32,975 nucleotides of DNA, taken from Peloplasma aerotolerans (GTDB taxonomy: Bacteria; Bacillota_I; Bacilli_A; Acholeplasmatales; Acholeplasmataceae). Position 1 is the first letter of the stretch. The number at the start of each line of letters is the position of its first letter. The position numbers were made by a program, and so were the translations under genes. Below are positions 24,324-32,303 of the stretch, one piece after another. The notes below the pieces were generated by a model that did not search any database, had not been told where the DNA came from, and worked only from the letters and a program-made list of their open reading frames with translations. Where the stretch lies: the NCBI RefSeq assembly GCF_030012175.1, contig NZ_JASCXW010000021.1, positions 1-32,975 of the forward strand, given 5' to 3'.

Positions 24324-26174
24324 ATGAGACTTATATCAGATTTTGATATTAATGAATTCTTACTAGGTCGAGCAGCTAATGCTCACCAGTTTTTAGGTGC
24401 GCATCTCATCAGGGATGAAAAAGGAGATATTGTAGCAACCGAGTTTACAGTATATGCACCTAATGCTAAAGAAGTGAGACTTGTATCTGAGTTCAATGGA
24501 TATGAAGGCTGGAAGCATGTTTTAACTAAAATCCATCACACTGGATTTTTTAGAATTGAAGTTCCGGGTAATTATGAATGGGCAACTTATAAATATGAAA
24601 TACATACAAATGCAAATCGTATCATATATAAAGCAGATCCATTTGCTTTTTACGCTGAAGTAAGACCTCAAACGGCCTCTAAAGTCTATGACATTGATTT
24701 CTATAAATGGAATGATGAATCATGGTTTTACCATAAAAAAAGAAGTTATCAACAACCACTTTTAATTTATGAAGTTCATTTAGGATCATGGCGTAGAAAA
24801 TTTGCTGCATTTAAACCTTATAACGAAGTCGTTGATGAATTAATCGATTACGTTAAAAATCAAGGATTTACTCATGTTGAGTTTTTACCAATCTATGAAT
24901 ATCCACTTGATGATTCATGGGGATATCAAGGCACTGGATATTTTGCAGCAACATCAAGATATGGCGTACCCAAAGACTTTATGTATATGATTGATCGTTT
25001 CCATCAAGCTGGTATAGGCGTTATCTTGGATTGGGTTTTAGGACATATCTGCAAAGATGCACATGGACTATCATTTTTTGATGGCACACCATTATATGAG
25101 TTTAACGATAAAGAACGTAGAGAAAATGTTACATGGGGTACGAATAATCTCGACTTTTCTAAAGGTATAACCAGAAGTTTTATGCTTTCTGCATTAACCT
25201 TTTGGATGGATTATTTCCATGTTGATGGTTACAGAATTGATGCAGTTTCTAATTTAATCTATTATTTAGGAAACAAGCAAAAAGGGGTTAACCAGGACGC
25301 GATTAACTTTATGAGACAACTGAGTTTCCATTTATTTGGAAAAGATGACCGCGTATTATTTATGGCAGAAGATTCAACCGATTATCCGATGGTAACACAT
25401 CCAGTTGATAACGGTGGTATTGGATTTAATTATAAATGGAATATGGGCTTTATGAATGATGTCTTAAGGTATTTTAAAGAAGATCCAATTCACAGAAAAT
25501 ACCATCATGATAAAATAACATTTGGCTTAGTATACGCATTTAATGAACAGTTTATCCTACCTTTTTCCCATGATGAAGTTGTTCATATGAAAGGTAGTTT
25601 AGTCAATAAAATGCCTGGAAACTACTTTCAACAAATGGCAAATTGGAGATTATTATTAAGTTTATGGATCACCCATCCTGGTAAGAAATTACTATTTATG
25701 GGTCAAGAATTCGCATCCTTTAGTGAATGGGCATTCCAAAAGGAATTAGACTGGAAGTTATTTGATTTTCCTGCACACCAAAAAGCGAATCGATTCTTTA
25801 AGGATTTAGCTCAAGTTTATCTACATCATGATGCACTTTACTTTTATGACCATGATCCAAAAGGGTTTGAATGGTCGATTGTAGAAGACCAAGATCAAAG
25901 TGTCTTTGCCTATATTAGAAGAAGTGATGTTGAAACTTTGGTAGTTGTTTTAAATATGACACCAAATGTACATGAGTCTTATGAAGTTGGTGTACCACTA
26001 TCAGGGGTATATGAAGAAATAATTAATAGTGATAAAGAAATCTATTTTGGAAGTGATCAATATAACGGGAAACCTTTAAAAGCAATTAAAGGTGAAAAAA
26101 ATCAGTTTAAGTATTTCATTAAACCAAAGTTAGGTCCACTATCAGCAATGATTTTCAAACACATCAAAAAATAA
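24324..26174 (+). CDS. glgB: 1,4-alpha-glucan (glycogen) branching enzyme (GH13_9)
   Basis: I prefer the ATG at 24324 (616 residues) because TAGGAG abuts the earlier ATG at 24318 but sits at proper spacing from this one. The protein has a CBM48 domain (about 15-110) and a GH13_9 barrel: YEVHLGSWRRK, FLPIYEYPLDDSWGYQGTGY, Asp306 in GYRIDAVSN (nucleophile), Glu349 in MAEDST (acid/base) and Asp417 in SHDEVVHMKGSL, the branching-enzyme hallmark. It makes alpha-1,6 branches in linear glucan. No glgC, glgA or glgD is nearby, so the linear primer may come from MalQ rather than ADP-glucose. It is the last gene of operon D, ending at a bidirectional terminator. Confidence 0.93.
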   Translation: MRLISDFDINEFLLGRAANAHQFLGAHLIRDEKGDIVATEFTVYAPNAKEVRLVSEFNGYEGWKHVLTKIHHTGFFRIEVPGNYEWATYKYEIHTNANRIIYKADPFAFYAEVRPQTASKVYDIDFYKWNDESWFYHKKRSYQQPLLIYEVHLGSWRRKFAAFKPYNEVVDELIDYVKNQGFTHVEFLPIYEYPLDDSWGYQGTGYFAATSRYGVPKDFMYMIDRFHQAGIGVILDWVLGHICKDAHGLSFFDGTPLYEFNDKERRENVTWGTNNLDFSKGITRSFMLSALTFWMDYFHVDGYRIDAVSNLIYYLGNKQKGVNQDAINFMRQLSFHLFGKDDRVLFMAEDSTDYPMVTHPVDNGGIGFNYKWNMGFMNDVLRYFKEDPIHRKYHHDKITFGLVYAFNEQFILPFSHDEVVHMKGSLVNKMPGNYFQQMANWRLLLSLWITHPGKKLLFMGQEFASFSEWAFQKELDWKLFDFPAHQKANRFFKDLAQVYLHHDALYFYDHDPKGFEWSIVEDQDQSVFAYIRRSDVETLVVVLNMTPNVHESYEVGVPLSGVYEEIINSDKEIYFGSDQYNGKPLKAIKGEKNQFKYFIKPKLGPLSAMIFKHIKK

Positions 26175-26198
26175 GCAGTTCATGGCGAACTGCTTTTT
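26174..26198. terminator. Bidirectional terminator between glgB and the LacI regulator gene
   Basis: AGCAGTTC and GAACTGCT form a perfect eight-pair stem with a five-base loop. TTTTT follows on the + strand, and an A-run at 26166-26171 supplies the U-tract for the minus strand, so it serves both converging operons. Confidence 0.85.
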
Positions 26199-26204
26199 GT
26201 TTGC

Positions 26205-27185
26205 TTATTTAGATTTTGTTGTTTCTCTTTCAATTAATTTAACATCAATAATATCATGTAAACTGTCTAGTTCAACCCCGCGGATTAGTCTTGTTAAGTT
26301 AATAAATGATTGTTTACCCATAAAATTAACAGACTGATGAACAGTTGTTATAGATGGTGTCACCCAATTGCTGTAAGGTGTGTTGTCGTATCCGATTAAT
26401 GACACGTCTTGTGGCACTTTTTTGCCTAATTTTTGCAATATATTTAAAGTTGCGAAGGCAAGTGTATCCGAAAATGTAAAGATACCATCGACGTGAGGGT
26501 TGTTCTTTAGGATTTCTTCAATCAGTTTAAAATCAGGAAAAAGTAAATCGAAATCGAAGATATCGACAAACAAATCATGTTTCTTACTCTCATTTAAAAA
26601 GCCTATTGTACGTTCCATGGTTGTTAATAGAAATGATGGTCCCCTAAATAAAATAATATTTTTAGCACCTGTTTCAATCAGTTTAGTAGCTGCTAGTCCT
26701 CCACCTTTGACGTTGTCAGAAGTAATTGATGGTATATTTTCATCTAAAATATGGTCAACTGTAACAACAGGAATATTTAATTCAGCCAATTTGTCACGAT
26801 TCGAAAAGTTTGATGCGATAATTAAACCTTCAATATTATATGATTCAAAAAACTGCAAGTATTCAAGTTCACGATCAGGATCATCTTGAGTATGGCAAAA
26901 CATGATTTTATAGCCATATGCTGAAGCTTGTGATTCAATGCCTTCTAATAACTCACCATAAAAAGACGGACCTATATGAGGTACGATAACCCCGATAATT
27001 TTAGAACTACGATTGGTTAGGCTTCTTGCCAATTGATTAGGAATAAAGCCTAAGTCTTTAATGATCTTATTGACGAGTACTTTAGTTTCTTCGTGGACAT
27101 AACCTTTTTGATTAATAACACGAGAGACAGTTGAAACACTGACATTGGCTTTTTTGGCCACATCACGAATGGTCGGTTTCATCAT
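26205..27185 (-). CDS. malR: LacI-family transcriptional regulator (MalR-like)
   Basis: This 326-residue regulator has a classic LacI N-terminus: TIRDVAKKANVSVSTVSRVI (helix-turn-helix, about 5-24) and PNQLARSL (hinge helix, about 49-56), then a periplasmic-binding-protein-like sensor domain (about 63-320). Arrangement inside the maltodextrin cluster suggests it senses a maltose-type ligand and represses, as MalR does in Gram-positive bacteria. Perfect or near LacI-type operators precede operons A, D and the E/F divergent region, the last just upstream of its own operon, so autoregulation is likely. Its start overlaps the neopullulanase stop by four bases (ATGA), with AAGGGG upstream. A CcpA-like role cannot be excluded, but the sensor domain does not look like a close CcpA. 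The gene symbol is a context-based proposal. Confidence 0.82.
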   Translation of the reverse strand: MMKPTIRDVAKKANVSVSTVSRVINQKGYVHEETKVLVNKIIKDLGFIPNQLARSLTNRSSKIIGVIVPHIGPSFYGELLEGIESQASAYGYKIMFCHTQDDPDRELEYLQFFESYNIEGLIIASNFSNRDKLAELNIPVVTVDHILDENIPSITSDNVKGGGLAATKLIETGAKNIILFRGPSFLLTTMERTIGFLNESKKHDLFVDIFDFDLLFPDFKLIEEILKNNPHVDGIFTFSDTLAFATLNILQKLGKKVPQDVSLIGYDNTPYSNWVTPSITTVHQSVNFMGKQSFINLTRLIRGVELDSLHDIIDVKLIERETTKSK

Positions 27186-28975
27186 ATAGACCCCTTTTCT
27201 AGAAGTAGGTATTGGTATGCTTCTAAGGTTATTTTATCATGAAGTTCGATTTTTTCATTTGAAATCAAGTCTTTATAAGTACCCATCAGTTGTTTAGGTA
27301 GTTCAACACTCATTTGTTTTCCATTATTGATAAAAACAAGTATTTCATCATTTTTTGATGTTTTCGTAAATGCTAAGATATCTAAATCAATAAAATGATA
27401 ATCATAATCCGTGAAGGATGGATGTTTTTGTCTGAGTTCAATTAAACGCTTTGAAAAAGCATAGAAGTCATGGTCTTGATCTTTAGCATCCCACAACATA
27501 CATCTACGGTTATCAGGATCATGTTCTCCAGTCATTCCAATTTCATCACCGTAATAGATATTAGGAGCTCCAGCTGATAGAAACATCAATAAATAACTGA
27601 GTTTAACCCTTCTAACATCGTCTTTGAGACGTTTTTTAATCCGGATGGTGTCATGGCTTCCGACAAGGTTAAACATGTTTTCCATCACGTTTTTAGGCGT
27701 TTGAGCTAAATACATGGTTACCATGTTCTTAAATGTTTTTAGATCTATTTTATGTTCTAAATACTTCCATATTGGGTAACTCAAATCATAATTCATGACA
27801 GAATCTAGCTGATCACCATGTAACCAAGGAATTGAAGAATCCCAATTTTCGCCTAGGATAAACGTATCTTTTTTGACCATTCTACTCACTTTTTTAATTT
27901 GTCTTAAAAAGTCATGACTTATCTCATTAGAAACATCTAATCTCCAACCATCTATATCATATTTTTCTATCCAAAACTTAATACAATCAAGCAAGTGTTT
28001 TTCTACAATAGGATTTGAGGTATTCCACTTAGGCATATGAGGTGTAAAAGCGAAAGTCTTTAAGTTTAAATCAATACCATAATAATTAATAGGTTTACCA
28101 TCATGATCTAAAGGGAAGTTAACGACTGGATGTTTATCGATAAAAAAACAGTCTTTATATTCACTAGCCTCACCTTTTTTAACGACATCTTGAAAAAACG
28201 GATGATAGTATCCACTATGATTGAAAACACCATCAAGCATTACTTTAATATTTCTATTATGGGCTTGTTTAACTAACAGTCCAAAATCTTCATTGGTTCC
28301 AAATTGTGGATCAATTTCAAAATAGTTTTCAGTATCATACTTATGAGCCGAAGGAGCTTTAAAGATTGGTGTGAAATAAATACCTGTTATCCCTAAATCT
28401 TTTAAGTAATCAAGCTTATCAATAACACCTAATAAGTCTCCACCATAAAACTCGTGATTATTGACAGGTAATTTGCCCCACTTAAGTTGACTGTGTTTCC
28501 GGTGACTATAAAAACGGTCAGGAAATATTTGATACCAAACCGTATCTTTGACCCAATCTGGTGTATTGTGTAAATCTTCATGATTTAAATAAGGGAAATT
28601 ATAATATTCACTCAAATCAAAAAGGTCATATAAATCATCTTTTGACTCAATATCTTTCACTCTTTTGGAACCGAATAAGAATTGCTTTTTATTTTCAAGC
28701 AAAAAAGCATACTTCGTTCTTAAGTATGGAGGTTTGATTTCAATAAAATAATAATCAAAGTCATCGGTTTGATAACGTTTATTCATTTGAATTTTTTCAT
28801 GTTTCCAAACGGTTTTTCCCGATTGATTACTTTCCCAAGAAAAAGGATCGCCATAAATGATATGAACTTTATCAACATCATTTTTAGCTGTGCGAAGCAT
28901 GATATGTAACGTTTTTGAATCGTATGCATAAGAGTATTCTGATTTTGCATTATGCCATAAGGCTAGTTTATTCAT
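27182..28975 (-). CDS. Neopullulanase/maltogenic amylase/cyclomaltodextrinase (GH13_20-like)
   Basis: I start it at 28975 (597 residues): the -10 hexamer overlaps the earlier ATG at 28993, and GGTGATC, matching the 16S 3' end, precedes this one. An N-terminal CBM34-like domain (about 1-115) and WYQIFPDRFY followed by FYGGDLLGVIDKLDYL are hallmarks of the neopullulanase/maltogenic amylase/cyclomaltodextrinase group, normally cytoplasmic dimers. Catalytic residues are Asp347 (GWRLDVSNE), Glu376 (LGENWD) and Asp442 (GSHDTIR). It would hydrolyse imported maltodextrins, cyclodextrins or pullulan fragments to maltose and panose; the three activities cannot be told apart here. It heads operon E with the LacI regulator gene and is divergent from the alpha-glucosidase gene. 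Confidence 0.88.
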   Translation of the reverse strand: MNKLALWHNAKSEYSYAYDSKTLHIMLRTAKNDVDKVHIIYGDPFSWESNQSGKTVWKHEKIQMNKRYQTDDFDYYFIEIKPPYLRTKYAFLLENKKQFLFGSKRVKDIESKDDLYDLFDLSEYYNFPYLNHEDLHNTPDWVKDTVWYQIFPDRFYSHRKHSQLKWGKLPVNNHEFYGGDLLGVIDKLDYLKDLGITGIYFTPIFKAPSAHKYDTENYFEIDPQFGTNEDFGLLVKQAHNRNIKVMLDGVFNHSGYYHPFFQDVVKKGEASEYKDCFFIDKHPVVNFPLDHDGKPINYYGIDLNLKTFAFTPHMPKWNTSNPIVEKHLLDCIKFWIEKYDIDGWRLDVSNEISHDFLRQIKKVSRMVKKDTFILGENWDSSIPWLHGDQLDSVMNYDLSYPIWKYLEHKIDLKTFKNMVTMYLAQTPKNVMENMFNLVGSHDTIRIKKRLKDDVRRVKLSYLLMFLSAGAPNIYYGDEIGMTGEHDPDNRRCMLWDAKDQDHDFYAFSKRLIELRQKHPSFTDYDYHFIDLDILAFTKTSKNDEILVFINNGKQMSVELPKQLMGTYKDLISNEKIELHDKITLEAYQYLLLEKGSI

Positions 28976-28991
28976 ATTGATCACCAAAATC

Positions 28992-29000
28992 ATTATATCA
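28992..29000 (-). promoter_or_regulatory. Extended -10 promoter of operon E
   Basis: Minus-strand TGATATAAT: TGN plus a perfect TATAAT. Initiation at about 28985 lies downstream of the ATG at 28993, which argues for translation from 28975. Confidence 0.6.
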
Positions 29001-29021
29001 CGCAGACAAAATAATAAAATA

Positions 29022-29035
29022 TGAAACCGCTAACA
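29022..29035 (+). promoter_or_regulatory. LacI-type operator between operons E and F
   Basis: TGAAACCGCTAACA fits TGNAANCGNTTNCA with one mismatch. It is centred about 43-45 bases upstream of both predicted divergent start points, so one bound dimer could act on both the neopullulanase/regulator operon and the alpha-glucosidase/MalQ operon. Confidence 0.65.
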
Positions 29036-29058
29036 TTATTCTATCCATATAGTATATA

Positions 29059-29067
29059 TGATAAAAT
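29059..29067 (+). promoter_or_regulatory. Extended -10 promoter of operon F
   Basis: TGATAAAAT: TGN plus TAAAAT, resembling the operon D promoter. Predicted initiation near 29074; AAAGGAG at 29080-29086 precedes the ATG at 29095. The overlapping TATGAT at 29057-29062 is an alternative hexamer. Confidence 0.5.
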
Positions 29068-29094
29068 GAATTTGTAGTCAAAGGAGTCTGTAAC

Positions 29095-30792
29095 ATGGGC
29101 AAAAAATGGTGGATGGAAAGTATCGGATATCAAATCTATCCAAAAAGTTTTTATGATAGTAATGATGATGGTATAGGTGACTTAAATGGCATCTATGAAA
29201 AACTTGATTACTTAAAAGATTTGGGCATCAATTTAATATGGATTTGTCCGTTTTATGATTCACCAATGGACGATAATGGCTATGATGTAAGAAACTTTTT
29301 TGACGTCTCCAAAGAGTTTGGTACGATGGATGATGCAAAAAAGTTAATTGATAAGGCACATCAATTAGGCATCAAAGTTATTTTAGACTTTGTATTAAAT
29401 CATACATCGGATGAACACCCTTGGTTTATAGAGTCTAGATCATCGGTTGATAATCCTTATCGTGACTACTATATTTGGCATGAAGGAAGACAACAAGATG
29501 GGCAAAAGATTGAACCAACCAATTGGGGTTCTTTTTTTGGTGGAAGTTGTTGGAAGTATGATGAGCTAACCGATAGCTATTATATGAAAATATTTTCTGA
29601 TAAAATGCCTGATTTGAATTGGAAAAATGAAAAAGTTCATGAAGAGATGATTCAGATTGCGAAAAAATGGTTGGATCAAGGTATCGATGGGTTTAGAATC
29701 GATGCTGTCTCGCATCTTGATCGAGCTCCATATGAAGATGTTAAAGGATCAACCGATCGTTATCCGCTAGATTGGAATAAGTTTTCTAATTTACCAAAGG
29801 TACATGATTATCTTAATAAGCTCAATCAAGAAGTATTTTCCAAATATGATTGTGTCACAATCGGTGAAGTCGGAGGAGAAGCTTCGATTGATGAGGGCAT
29901 CAAGTATGCTTCATTTGATTCGAATGAATTATCAATGGTTTTTAATTTTGACCACAATTGGTGTAATAATCTTCATGAAGTGACAAGTACAAAACAATTA
30001 AAAACCAATGTTGTCTTATTGAAATCAGTTTTTAATAAATGGCAAAAAGCATTTAAAGATATTGGATGGTTACCTTTAAACTGGTTAAATCATGATCAAC
30101 CACGTTTAATGAGTCAATATGGTGATCACTTATATCCCCTAGCTTCAGGAAAAATGCTTGCTACTGCATTACATATGATGAGAGGAACACCTTTTATATA
30201 TCAAGGTGAAGAAATTGGAATGACCAATTTCCCATTTGAAGATGTGTCTCAGTTTAATGATATCTCAAGTATTCACGCATATCGTTATCATTTAGAAAAA
30301 GAACCAGACGATCCAGTTAAAGCATTAAAAAAAGCAGCTTTAAGTTCCAGGGATAACCCAAGAACACCCATGCAATGGTCAAATGAAAGTTATGCGGGTT
30401 TTTCAAAAGAACAACCATGGATGATGGTAAACCCAAACTATAAAAAGATTAATGTTGTAAATAACCTTAAAAATCAAGATGCTTTGTGGTATCATTATCA
30501 AAGATTAATTGATTTAAGAAAGAACAGCACCTATAAAGATTTAATTATTTATGGAGAATATGAACTACTAGATCCAGATGATAAAAACCTTTATACGTAT
30601 AAACGTTTTAATCATCAGCAAACACTACTTATTATCAATTCATTTTCAAGAAAGAAAATCAAATATGATTTATCGAAATACGACATTTTAAATAAAATAG
30701 TTAGCAATTATCAAAAACATACGATTAAGAACCAAACTATTTACTTAAAGCCTTATGAATCTATCGTGTTTGAAGTTAAGGAGAAACTATGA
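29095..30792 (+). CDS. malL: Alpha-glucosidase (GH13_31; MalL-like)
   Basis: This 565-residue cytoplasmic enzyme has the GH13_31 pattern: WWMESIGYQIYPKSFYDSN at the start, NDDGIGDLNGI calcium-type loop, MPDLNWKNEKV, and catalytic Asp203 (GFRIDAVSH), Glu258 (IGEVGGE) and Asp334 (NHDQPRL). It releases glucose from the non-reducing ends of short alpha-glucosides. The residue after the nucleophile is Ala204; oligo-1,6-glucosidases usually have Val there and maltase-type enzymes Thr or Ala, so I lean to alpha-1,4 preference. It is the first gene of operon F and overlaps malQ by four bases (ATGA), so glucose release and glucan transfer are co-produced. Trehalose-6-phosphate hydrolase is a related alternative, but there is no trehalose gene nearby. 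Confidence 0.88.
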   Translation: MGKKWWMESIGYQIYPKSFYDSNDDGIGDLNGIYEKLDYLKDLGINLIWICPFYDSPMDDNGYDVRNFFDVSKEFGTMDDAKKLIDKAHQLGIKVILDFVLNHTSDEHPWFIESRSSVDNPYRDYYIWHEGRQQDGQKIEPTNWGSFFGGSCWKYDELTDSYYMKIFSDKMPDLNWKNEKVHEEMIQIAKKWLDQGIDGFRIDAVSHLDRAPYEDVKGSTDRYPLDWNKFSNLPKVHDYLNKLNQEVFSKYDCVTIGEVGGEASIDEGIKYASFDSNELSMVFNFDHNWCNNLHEVTSTKQLKTNVVLLKSVFNKWQKAFKDIGWLPLNWLNHDQPRLMSQYGDHLYPLASGKMLATALHMMRGTPFIYQGEEIGMTNFPFEDVSQFNDISSIHAYRYHLEKEPDDPVKALKKAALSSRDNPRTPMQWSNESYAGFSKEQPWMMVNPNYKKINVVNNLKNQDALWYHYQRLIDLRKNSTYKDLIIYGEYELLDPDDKNLYTYKRFNHQQTLLIINSFSRKKIKYDLSKYDILNKIVSNYQKHTIKNQTIYLKPYESIVFEVKEKL

Positions 30793-32270
30793 GAAAAAGC
30801 GGTATATTACTACATATTTCAAGCTTACCAAGCAACTATGGCATTGGAAGCTTTGGCAAAGCTGCCTATGAATTTGTTGACTTTCTATATGAAAGCAAAC
30901 AATCATTTTGGCAAATTTTACCATTAGGTCCTACATCTTATGGAGATTCTCCATATCAAACCTTTTCAGCGTTTGCAAATAATCCATATTTCATCGACTT
31001 AGATGTTCTCATCAAAGAAGGACTACTTCGTAAAGATGAAATTAAAGCAACCTTTATTTCTCCAAGATATGTTGAATATAAAGAACTATACGATGAACGC
31101 TTTACAATTTTAAAGAAAGCATTTCATCGCTTCGATTTAAAAAATCCGGAATATTTAAAGTTTGTTAAAGATAATCAAGATTGGTTAGTAGATTATGCAC
31201 TTTTTATGGCAATTAAAGTCCATCATGGTGGAGCATCATGGCTTGAATGGGAAGAAGCGTTAAGACTTAGAAATCCAGAAACGATGAAAAAATATCAAGC
31301 AATGCTAAAAGAAGATATTGATTTCAATGAGTTTTTACAGTATAAAGCATATGAACAATGGTTTAAATTAAAAACGTATGCAAACGATAAAGGCATTATG
31401 ATTATTGGTGATATGCCAATCTATGTATCATGTGACAGTAGTGATGTTTGGGCTAATCCTAAATATTTCGATTTAGATAATGAAAAATTACCAATACATG
31501 TAGCAGGTGTACCACCTGATAACTTCTCTAAAAACGGTCAATTATGGGGGAATCCTTTATATGATTGGAAAACATTAGAAAAAGAAGATTTCAAATGGTG
31601 GGTTGACCGAGTCGCATCATCGATGCAACTCTTTGATTGGATTAGAATCGATCATTTTATTGGTTTCCAAAACTTTTACAGTGTACCTTATGGTGAAAAA
31701 ACTGCTAAAAATGGTGAATGGAAAAAAGGTCCAGGTATTAAGCTATTTGAAGTGATTAAAGAAAAATTAGGATGCGTTAATATTATCGCTGAAGACCTAG
31801 GTGTTATTACGCCAGAAGTTAGAAAGCTACTTGAAATGACAGGATTTCCTGGAATGAAACTTTTACAGTTCGCATTTGATTCAAGAGAAGAAAGTGATTA
31901 TATTCCACATTTATATCACAAAAATTTAATTGCATATACAGGCACACATGACAATGAAACAACAAAAACATGGTTTGATAACCTTCCTAAAAAGGATTTG
32001 GAATATTGTCTAAACTATATTAATCATCAAGGTGATGGTAGCCCAGTTGATAGCCTAATTAAGGCAACACATGCATGTGTTGCCGATACAGTTATTATTC
32101 CGATGCAAGATTACTTACACCTAGGCGAAGAAGGCAGAATGAACATACCTTCAACAACCGGAAACAACTGGAAATGGAGATTACTCAAAGAAGAATTATC
32201 TAAAGATTTGAGAAATAAGATTAAATCATTTACAATATTATATGGAAGAGATCAATCAAAGGATAGATAA
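30789..32270 (+). CDS. malQ: 4-alpha-glucanotransferase (GH77, MalQ/amylomaltase)
   Basis: This 493-residue protein is a typical-length bacterial GH77 enzyme. GILLHISSLPSNYGIGSFG at the N-terminus and YGDSPYQTFSAFANNPYFID are family signatures. Catalytic residues are Asp288 (RIDHFIGF), Glu335 (IAEDLGVITPEV) and Asp388 (GTHDNETT). It transfers alpha-1,4-glucan segments between chains, turning maltose and maltotriose into longer maltodextrins usable by the phosphorylase, with release of glucose. With GlgB it could also extend and branch an internal glucan without ADP-glucose. It is translationally coupled to the alpha-glucosidase gene and followed directly by a terminator. Confidence 0.95.
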   Translation: MRKSGILLHISSLPSNYGIGSFGKAAYEFVDFLYESKQSFWQILPLGPTSYGDSPYQTFSAFANNPYFIDLDVLIKEGLLRKDEIKATFISPRYVEYKELYDERFTILKKAFHRFDLKNPEYLKFVKDNQDWLVDYALFMAIKVHHGGASWLEWEEALRLRNPETMKKYQAMLKEDIDFNEFLQYKAYEQWFKLKTYANDKGIMIIGDMPIYVSCDSSDVWANPKYFDLDNEKLPIHVAGVPPDNFSKNGQLWGNPLYDWKTLEKEDFKWWVDRVASSMQLFDWIRIDHFIGFQNFYSVPYGEKTAKNGEWKKGPGIKLFEVIKEKLGCVNIIAEDLGVITPEVRKLLEMTGFPGMKLLQFAFDSREESDYIPHLYHKNLIAYTGTHDNETTKTWFDNLPKKDLEYCLNYINHQGDGSPVDSLIKATHACVADTVIIPMQDYLHLGEEGRMNIPSTTGNNWKWRLLKEELSKDLRNKIKSFTILYGRDQSKDR

Positions 32271-32282
32271 CCTATCCTTTTT
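32258..32282 (+). terminator. Terminator of operon F
   Basis: AAAGGATAG and CTATCCTTT form a perfect nine-pair stem with a five-base loop (ATAAC), running into TTTTT at 32278-32282. The stem contains the malQ stop codon. Confidence 0.85.
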
Positions 32283-32303
32283 GACAATGAAATGGAGGCA
32301 GCA

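Noticed and set aside
28804-28817. Operator-like TCCAAACGGTTTTT inside the neopullulanase gene
   Set aside because: Three mismatches to the operator pattern and within coding sequence; likely chance, although an internal auxiliary site cannot be excluded.
32281-32286. TTGACA as a -35 for the GH5 gene
   Set aside because: Only 17 bases separate it from the start codon, leaving no room for a -10 and leader.
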